In this document: in pieces, positions 8,687-12,955 of the stretch
Numbering within the stretch: position 1 is the stretch's first letter
Layout of the letters: each line of letters begins with the position of its first letter
DNA from: Granulosicoccaceae bacterium
Lineage (GTDB): Bacteria > Pseudomonadota > Gammaproteobacteria > DAOVJZ01
Assembly (NCBI GenBank): GCA_030632035.1
Contig: DAOVJZ010000018.1
Location: 1-12,955, forward strand
Direction of reading: 5' to 3'
Length of the DNA: 12,955 bases
Made by a program: the position numbers and the translations under genes
The notes under the pieces: model-generated
The model's database searches: none
The model's input: the letters and a program-made list of their open reading frames with translations, nothing else
Told to the model about the DNA's origin: nothing

Positions 8687-8859
8687 GATACCTCCGGTGA
8701 TTTATGGCTCTTTTTGTATCAAATCAGGTAAATTTATTGTGAATTATATATTTTCTAAGCAAATGATAATATAGAATATTATATTCATTGAGTAGGGATT
8801 TTATTGGCTTTATTATCCAAATTCAATTTTTTAACCAAAATAGAAAGTTTTAAACAATC
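8687..8859. promoter_or_regulatory. AT-rich divergent promoter region pepA / lptF
   Basis: This 173-bp gene-free stretch separates the divergent pepA and lptF start codons and must hold or border their promoters. It is strongly AT-rich. A TATAAT hexamer occurs on the minus strand within the run at about 8743-8750, without a convincing -35 partner, and several TATA-like words occur on the + strand. Overlapping inverted repeats sit near the middle: GAATATTATATTC (8774-8786), and ATAATAT-AGA-ATATTAT (8766-8782), bounded by AATGA (8762-8766) and TCATT (8785-8789). They could be an operator, though AT-rich DNA makes chance palindromes common. No individual promoter is assigned with confidence. Confidence 0.5.
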
Positions 8860-9972
8860 TTGATTATACATCGCTATATTAGTCGTGAAGTGTTGACCTC
8901 TCTGGGTGCTGTTATTATGGTGCTGATGCTGATCTTTATCAGCAACCGCTTTGTGCGCTTTCTATCTCAGGCCGTTTCCGGTGAAGTCCATAGTGACATT
9001 ATTTTTCATTTGTTATCGCTCAAGATGCTGACTTATTTCTCGCTCATGTTGCCTTTATCTTTATTCCTTGGGATCTTGTTAGCATTAGGTCGCATGTATC
9101 GTGATAGCGAAATTGTTGCATTGTCAGCCAGTGGTGTAGGTAACAAACAATTATTAAAGATTGTCGTGAGTGTGGGGCTGGTATTGGGCATTGTGGAAGG
9201 TGCCTTTTCCTTATACATAACTCCTTGGGCGGAAGAGAAGGGCTACCAACTTCAGGAAGAGGCACAGGCTCGATCAGATATGACGGGTATCCGTCCAGGG
9301 CAATTTAGTGAAGGTGCCAGTGGAGAAAAAATCTATTTTGTCGAACGCATGAATCCCTTGGCGCATACGATGGAAAATATTTTTGTTGAAGGAAAGCAGC
9401 AGGGGCGTAAGGGTATTATTTCTTCTGCTGAGGGAGAGCAGTTTTTTAATAAGGAAACGGGTGATCGTTTTCTGGTATTGAAAAATGGCTACCGCTATGA
9501 AGGTGAACCGGGACAGCCGGAATTTCGTATTACTGAATTCAGGGAATATGCGTTCCGTATCAAGGAACGTGATGTGAAACAATTAAAACGAAAACGTGAT
9601 GCCCTGCCGACCTCAGCCTTATGGGGCTCCAGTGACAAACGTGATATTGGGCAATTGCAATGGCGATTGTCATTACCCATTAGTATTGTTTTGCTTGCGG
9701 CACTGGCAGTGCCCTTAAGTAGAACTACGCCACGGCAGGGAAAATATTCAAAATTGTTTGTCGGTATCCTTTTATATATCGTTTACATGAACCTGTTGGG
9801 TATGGGGCAGGCATGGATAGAAAAAGATAAAATACCTGTATTAATTGGTATGTGGTGGGTGCATCTGCTAATGCTGGGGATTATCTATTACATGATGCTT
9901 GAGCACAGGCCCTCTATTATGGCCATGTTACCGATCCAAAAAATAAAAAATATGATCAGGTTTAAGAAATGA
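8860..9972 (+). CDS. lptF: LPS export permease LptF
   Basis: Inner-membrane subunit of the LptB2FGC ABC transporter, which extracts lipopolysaccharide from the inner membrane and feeds it to the LptA bridge. The product is 370 aa (E. coli 366). Visible topology: TM about 10-30, 52-77 and 98-120, a periplasmic beta-jellyroll region about 125-262, then TM about 268-287, 297-318 and 326-347. Family motifs include the N-terminal MIIxRYISRE, LPLSLFLGILLALGRMY, DSEIVALSASG and the late VPLSRTTPRQG (284-294). The start is TTG: the frame is closed by TAA at 8851-8853, there is no ATG or GTG before the conserved MIIxRY block, and TTG 8860 gives exactly the family N-terminus. No good Shine-Dalgarno precedes it (only GAAAG about 12 nt away). 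The stop overlaps the lptG start by ATGA, indicating coupled translation of the obligate partner. Confidence 0.96.
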   Translation: MIIHRYISREVLTSLGAVIMVLMLIFISNRFVRFLSQAVSGEVHSDIIFHLLSLKMLTYFSLMLPLSLFLGILLALGRMYRDSEIVALSASGVGNKQLLKIVVSVGLVLGIVEGAFSLYITPWAEEKGYQLQEEAQARSDMTGIRPGQFSEGASGEKIYFVERMNPLAHTMENIFVEGKQQGRKGIISSAEGEQFFNKETGDRFLVLKNGYRYEGEPGQPEFRITEFREYAFRIKERDVKQLKRKRDALPTSALWGSSDKRDIGQLQWRLSLPISIVLLAALAVPLSRTTPRQGKYSKLFVGILLYIVYMNLLGMGQAWIEKDKIPVLIGMWWVHLLMLGIIYYMMLEHRPSIMAMLPIQKIKNMIRFKK

Positions 9973-11072
9973 TTCGTAATTTCAATTCAAACCAGTTCTG
10001 GTTCAAATTTACGTTACTTGATCGTTATATAGGCATAACAGTGATGAGCAGTATTTTTATGGCATTACTTGTTCTTGTATCACTGGAAGCCTTTATTACC
10101 TTTATGTCAGAACTGCGTGATGTTGGTAAAAATGATTATGGTGTGACACAAGCTATGGTCTACGTATTGTTGACCTTGCCGCGGCGTCTTTATGAGTATT
10201 TTCCAACATCGGCATTACTGGGCAGTATTCTTGGGCTGGGTGTATTGGCCAGTCACAGTGAACTCCTGGTAATGCGTTCTTCAGGGGTGTCTATCTTGCG
10301 ACTGGTTATTTCTATATTTAAAACCGGCGGCATTATCATGTTGATTGTTTTTATCATTGGTGAGGTAGTCGCGCCAGTAACAGAACAAAATGCACAAAAC
10401 TACCGTTCTATTCGTCTGGAAAACAGGATTACCATGCAAAGCAGTCATGGGTTATGGGTGCGTGATGGCTTGAGTTTTATTAATGTGAAAACGATATTGC
10501 CTGGTGAAAAAATGGGTGACATCAAGATTCATGAGTTTGATGAAAACCATAAGCTAAGGGTGAGTACTCATGCTGAAAGTGCAGAATACAAGGACGGAAA
10601 ATGGGTTCTGTCAGGCATTAAACAAAGTATTATTGATGAATCAGGGGTTATTACCAAAACATCAGACAGTGCGACATGGAATTCCATTTTGAGCCCTGAT
10701 TTGATTAACGTGGTAAAAATAAAACCGGAAATACTCTCCATGTGGGCACTGCGTGATTATATTGATTACCTGCAAATCAATAAACAGGATGCAAGTCGTT
10801 ATCAACTGGCCTTCTGGACAAAATTGATTGCACCTTTTGCAACCGGCGTAATGATTTTATTGGCAGTGCCGTTTGTGTTTGGTCCTTTGCGTAATGTGAG
10901 TATGGGTCAACGTGTCTTGGTGGGTGTAATGCTGGGGATTGCGTTTTACATCATAAACCAGATGTTTGGGCAAATGAGTCAGATTTATAATTTCAATCCA
11001 TTTCTTGGTGCGGCATTACCGACGATGGTGTTTTTGATTGGAACGGTTTTGTTTATTAAAAGGGTTAGATAG
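9969..11072 (+). CDS. lptG: LPS export permease LptG
   Basis: Second transmembrane subunit of the LptB2FG lipopolysaccharide extractor, pairing with LptF and the cytoplasmic ATPase LptB (not in this window). The product is 367 aa (E. coli 360), with about ten extra N-terminal residues before the conserved LDRYIG (17-22). Visible topology: TM about 22-45, 62-92 and 115-137, a periplasmic jellyroll region about 140-275, and TM about 284-304, 315-334 and 345-363. Family motifs: PRRLYEYFPTSALLGSILGLG (71-91), ELLVMRSSGVS (98-108), and the late APF...AVPFVFGPLRNVSMGQR segment (288-315). It begins within the lptF stop codon (ATGA). A small hairpin spans its own stop codon (11063-11078), but with no T-run. 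Confidence 0.97.
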   Translation: MIRNFNSNQFWFKFTLLDRYIGITVMSSIFMALLVLVSLEAFITFMSELRDVGKNDYGVTQAMVYVLLTLPRRLYEYFPTSALLGSILGLGVLASHSELLVMRSSGVSILRLVISIFKTGGIIMLIVFIIGEVVAPVTEQNAQNYRSIRLENRITMQSSHGLWVRDGLSFINVKTILPGEKMGDIKIHEFDENHKLRVSTHAESAEYKDGKWVLSGIKQSIIDESGVITKTSDSATWNSILSPDLINVVKIKPEILSMWALRDYIDYLQINKQDASRYQLAFWTKLIAPFATGVMILLAVPFVFGPLRNVSMGQRVLVGVMLGIAFYIINQMFGQMSQIYNFNPFLGAALPTMVFLIGTVLFIKRVR

Positions 11073-11092
11073 CTAACCGCCAAGACGCCAAG
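11063..11092 (+). repeat. Stop-codon hairpin plus tandem CGCCAAGA repeat
   Basis: GGTTAG (11063-11068) and CTAACC (11073-11078) form a perfect 6-bp stem with tetraloop ATAG, which contains the lptG stop codon. It runs directly into CGCCAAGA (11078-11085) followed by CGCCAAG (11086-11092), a tandem 8-mer. There is no T-run, so it is a poor intrinsic terminator. The CTAACCGCCAAGACGCCAAG string resembles short dispersed CGCAAAG/CGCCAAG-type repeats I recall from several bacterial genomes, so this may be one truncated copy. Confidence 0.45.
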
Positions 11093-11126
11093 TATATGTA
11101 AAATGTTTCTGTGCTATTTCGATTAA

Positions 11127-11139
11127 GCAACAAGGTTGC
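11127..11139 (-). other. Small hairpin in lptG / RDD convergent spacer
   Basis: GCAAC (11127-11131) and GTTGC (11135-11139) form a 5-bp stem with a 3-nt loop, 22 bp past the end of the RDD gene. Neither side has a proper T-run following the stem: on the minus strand TTAATCG follows. At best it is a weak terminator for the RDD transcript. Otherwise the 88-bp convergent spacer shows nothing beyond the tandem repeat next to lptG. Confidence 0.25.
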
Positions 11140-11160
11140 GAATGGAAAAAATATCAATAA

Positions 11161-11574
11161 TTATTTTTCAACCTTCACAATTTCTGTCTTTGATAAATAG
11201 TCATGCCAGGCTTTATTATCTTTATCAAAAAGAATCCACAAAAAGCCTAATCCAACAACCAACCATGAAATAATAGCGCCAACAAAACGGATCAGTGATT
11301 GTGCCCATGTAATATTTTTTCCATCCGGCTGTTGAACGCGTAGTTTCCATGTTTTCAGACCCAACGTTTGACCTGTGCGTGTCCATGCATAGGCAAAATA
11401 CAAGTAGCAGATCCCAACAAGATAAAGCCGATACCATAAGTAGTTGGCGATATTGGCTGGTTCATCGACAAGGGTCATGGCAAGCAGGCTGGCAAAGAAC
11501 AGCATGCCAAATAACAACATGCCATCGTAGAGCATGACTGCGAGGCGCTTAATCAATCCGGGATGGTCTTTCAT
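11161..11574 (-). CDS. RDD family membrane protein
   Basis: Small inner-membrane protein of the RDD family (PF06271), with no firmly assigned function in most bacteria; a transport role has been suggested for some members. The 137-aa product carries the family landmarks: R10 and D17 in KRLAVMLYDGMLL at the start of the first TM, the WTRTGQTLGLKTWKLRV block at 64-80, and the terminal D-rich FDKDNKAWHDYLSKT at 116-130 after the last TM. TM segments by eye: about 12-34, 46-65 and 92-116. It is convergent with lptG; an RDD gene next to lptFG is a familiar gammaproteobacterial arrangement. Its ATG is 43 bp downstream of the tRNA-Glu gene on the same strand with no terminator seen between them, so it could be read from the tRNA promoter. 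No clear Shine-Dalgarno precedes the ATG. Confidence 0.92.
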   Translation of the reverse strand: MKDHPGLIKRLAVMLYDGMLLFGMLFFASLLAMTLVDEPANIANYLWYRLYLVGICYLYFAYAWTRTGQTLGLKTWKLRVQQPDGKNITWAQSLIRFVGAIISWLVVGLGFLWILFDKDNKAWHDYLSKTEIVKVEK

Positions 11575-11617
11575 TAATCACTAAAAATTCAATATTATTA
11601 ACTCAAAACTGCTTAAA

Positions 11618-11693
11618 TGGTGCTCCCTACGGGATTCGAACCCGTGTTACCGCCTTGAGAGGGCAGCGTCCTGAACCGCTAGACGAAGGGAGC
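11618..11693 (-). tRNA. tRNA-Glu (anticodon CUC)
   Basis: Read on the minus strand, this forms a complete 76-nt cloverleaf. Acceptor arms GCTCCCT (11693-11687) and AGGGAGC (11628-11622) pair perfectly. The D-arm is GTCTAGCGGTTCAGGAC. The anticodon stem CTGCC/GGCGG encloses the loop CTCTCAA (11661-11655), placing anticodon CTC at 11659-11657. The T-arm is ACGGG-TTCGAAT-CCCGT. The discriminator is A (11621) and CCA is encoded (11620-11618). The body closely resembles E. coli tRNA-Glu, which has UUC instead. It decodes GAG. No terminator is seen between it and the RDD gene. Confidence 0.96.
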
Positions 11694-11703
11694 TTGTCGA
11701 CAC

Positions 11704-11709
11704 ATTATA
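11704..11709 (-). promoter_or_regulatory. Candidate -10 box for tRNA-Glu
   Basis: A perfect TATAAT on the minus strand lies 10 nt upstream of the tRNA 5' end, a spacing that would give a very short leader. The -35 position (about 11727-11732) reads CCGTAT, which is poor, and falls inside the palindrome. The assignment rests on the -10 alone. Confidence 0.35.
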
Positions 11710-11742
11710 GGCCGTATAATGCTATTATACGGCCTTTGGCCG
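11709..11742. promoter_or_regulatory. Perfect 12-bp inverted repeat with overlapping second hairpin
   Basis: AGGCCGTATAAT (11709-11720) and ATTATACGGCCT (11724-11735) are perfect complements separated by GCT. The right arm's CGGCC (11730-11734) can instead pair with GGCCG (11738-11742) around a TTT loop, so the two hairpins exclude each other. TATAAT occurs in the palindrome on both strands. It sits between the divergent tRNA-Glu and pcnB genes, where no gene ends, so a terminator role makes little sense; an operator, paired divergent -10 boxes, or a leader structure of pcnB fits better. Only TTT follows the first stem on the + strand. Confidence 0.6.
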
Positions 11743-11770
11743 ATTAAGGTCGTCTGTTTTAACAGTAGGA

Positions 11771-11775
11771 AAAGG
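11771..11775 (+). promoter_or_regulatory. Shine-Dalgarno of pcnB
   Basis: AAAGG, part of the purine run AGGAAAAGG (11767-11775), lies 8 nt before the ATT at 11784 and selects that codon as the start over ATT 11799 or ATA 11802. Confidence 0.55.
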
Positions 11776-11783
11776 CATACAAA

Positions 11784-12955
11784 ATTACTACTCCAACTAT
11801 TATACCCCGTTCGGAACACAACGTATCACGTACCAATATCAGTGAGAACGCGCTTAAGGTGCTTTATCGCCTGAATGATGCTGGATATGAGGCCTATCTA
11901 GTCGGTGGTGGTGTGCGTGATATGTTACTTGGGCGCGAGCCAAAAGATTTTGATGTTTCGACCAATGCTACCCCGGAGCAGGTCAAGGATGTATTCCGCA
12001 ATTGCCGTCTTATTGGTCGTCGTTTTCGTCTGGCGCATGTGTTTTTCCACAGAGAGATTATTGAGGTATCTACCTTTCGCGGCCATCATGATGATACTGA
12101 AGCAGAAATAGAAACCGAGTCAGAAGAAGGGCGTATTTTACGCGACAATGTTTACGGTACGCTGGAAGAAGATGTCTGGCGTCGCGACTTCACTATCAAT
12201 GCGCTTTATTACAATATTCGAGATTTTTCCATTGTCGATTACACCGGTGGTGTTGAAGATTTAAAAGCCGGCATGTTGAAAATCATCGGTGATCCGGAAA
12301 AACGCTTCCGTGAAGATCCAGTACGCATGTTACGTGCAGTACGTTTTGCTGCAAAACTCGGTTTAAAGATTGAAGAAAAAACCGAAGCCAAAATTTTTGA
12401 ATTGGCATATTTACTGGGCGACATCTCATCATCACGTTTATTTGAAGAAGTGCTGAAATTATTTCATGCTGGTTGTGCCCATGAGACATTTGAAGAACTA
12501 CGCCACTATGGTCTGTTTGCAGCATTATTCCCGCAGACAGAAAAGAGTCTGGAAAGTGAATCAGAACATTTTCCGTTAATGTTGCTGATTAATGCCTTAA
12601 AGAGTACGGACAAACGTATTGCTGAAGGCAAGCCTGTGACACCGGCCTTTCTGATTGCTGCATTATTGTGGGATCCGATGTTACAACGTGCAAAGAATTA
12701 TGCATCTGATGAGGATATGTCAGAGATACAAAGAATTCAGGAAGCAGCCTCAGATGTATTTCGTCTCCAACGCGAGCGTACATCTATTCCAAAACGTTTT
12801 GCCTTAACCGCAAGAGATATCTGGACTATGCAACCTCGATTGGCCAAGCGTTTTGGCAAGCGTGCGTTTCGTCTTTTAACTCATCCGCGTTTTCGTGCGG
12901 CTTACGATTTTATGTTAATACGTGCCGAGGCCGGTGAAGATGTAAAAGAACTGGC
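11784..12955 (+). CDS. pcnB: Poly(A) polymerase I, AUU start (3' partial)
   Basis: Class II nucleotidyltransferase that adds 3' poly(A) tails to RNA and so promotes decay; cut by the right edge after 390 codons. Numbered from ATT 11784: the signature LVGGGVRD at 39-46, followed by catalytic DFD (D55, D57); RRFRLAHV and EVSTFRGHH, which mark PcnB rather than CCA-adding enzyme; RRDFTINALYYN; REDPVRMLRAVRFAAKLG; and later IPKRF, RDIWTMQ and HPRFRAAYD as in E. coli PcnB. The in-frame stop TAG is at 11766-11768, and no ATG, GTG or TTG occurs before GTG 11859, which would delete the conserved IPRxxHxxSRxxISENALKV segment. ATT 11784 with AAAGG 8 nt upstream is therefore the best start; E. coli pcnB is also reported to use AUU, which keeps expression low. 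ATT 11799 and ATA 11802 are alternatives. Confidence 0.93.
   Translation, partial: MTTPTIIPRSEHNVSRTNISENALKVLYRLNDAGYEAYLVGGGVRDMLLGREPKDFDVSTNATPEQVKDVFRNCRLIGRRFRLAHVFFHREIIEVSTFRGHHDDTEAEIETESEEGRILRDNVYGTLEEDVWRRDFTINALYYNIRDFSIVDYTGGVEDLKAGMLKIIGDPEKRFREDPVRMLRAVRFAAKLGLKIEEKTEAKIFELAYLLGDISSSRLFEEVLKLFHAGCAHETFEELRHYGLFAALFPQTEKSLESESEHFPLMLLINALKSTDKRIAEGKPVTPAFLIAALLWDPMLQRAKNYASDEDMSEIQRIQEAASDVFRLQRERTSIPKRFALTARDIWTMQPRLAKRFGKRAFRLLTHPRFRAAYDFMLIRAEAGEDVKEL

Noticed and set aside
8112..8774. 220-aa + strand ORF antisense to pepA
   Set aside because: pepA on the other strand is a certain gene with full catalytic residues, and this frame shows no domain and runs into the promoter region.
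8764..8782. Fur box upstream of lptF/pepA
   Set aside because: Only one half (TGATAAT) fits the 7-1-7 pattern; the second half diverges and the region is AT-rich enough for chance matches.
11709..11737. Palindrome with following TTT as a rho-independent terminator
   Set aside because: No gene on either strand ends here, and the T-run is only three long.
11859..11861. GTG 11859 as the pcnB start
   Set aside because: It would remove the conserved IPRxxHxxSRxxISENALK segment shared with E. coli PcnB, and it has no suitable ribosome binding site.
11905..12111. 68-aa + strand ORF inside pcnB
   Set aside because: It is in a different frame from the unmistakable PcnB translation and has no independent support.
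1..12955. CRISPR array, insertion sequence, prophage, toxin-antitoxin or defence island
   Set aside because: No regularly spaced repeats, transposase or integrase motifs, or paired small genes were seen; almost all of the sequence is accounted for by housekeeping genes and one sensor kinase.

Overview
This window looks like a chromosomal core-genome segment of a gammaproteobacterium of moderate-to-low GC. That reading rests on three things: the gene order pepA-holC-(acidic ORF)-valS divergent from lptF-lptG, a PcnB that aligns closely with the enterobacterial protein even in its N-terminal residues, and an encoded 3' CCA on the tRNA. I cannot place the genus. I see no insertion sequence, prophage, CRISPR array or other mobile element.

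Layout. (1) Positions 2-3085 (+): a large hybrid sensor histidine kinase, truncated at its 5' end by the window edge. Its reading frame stays open upstream of the first ATG and completes a nitrate/nitrite-sensing (NIT) domain, followed by TM, HAMP, PAS, PAS, HisKA, HATPase, a degenerate receiver and a canonical receiver. A rho-independent terminator follows it and lies across the 3' end of convergent valS. (2) Positions 8686-3100 (-): a tightly packed presumed operon of pepA (leucyl aminopeptidase), holC (DNA polymerase III chi), an unrecognised very acidic protein, and valS. (3) Positions 8687-8859: an AT-rich divergent promoter region. (4) Positions 8860-11072 (+): lptF and lptG, overlapping by ATGA, which encode the inner-membrane permease subunits of the LPS transporter. 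lptF appears to start with TTG. (5) Positions 11574-11161 (-): an RDD-family membrane protein, with tRNA-Glu (anticodon CUC) upstream of it on the same strand at 11693-11618. (6) Positions 11694-11783: a divergent region holding a perfect 12-bp hairpin. (7) From 11784 (+) past the right edge: pcnB, poly(A) polymerase I, with no ATG/GTG/TTG available for its conserved N-terminus. AUU is the likely start.

The genes are mostly housekeeping: aminoacylation (valS, tRNA-Glu), replication (holC), peptide turnover (pepA), envelope biogenesis (lptFG) and RNA decay (pcnB). The sensor kinase differs from them in codon use and may be more accessory. I did not find a clearly new multi-gene system. The points most worth following up are the AUU start of pcnB, the pseudo-receiver in the kinase, the acidic holC-valS spacer protein, and the nested palindromes between tRNA-Glu and pcnB.
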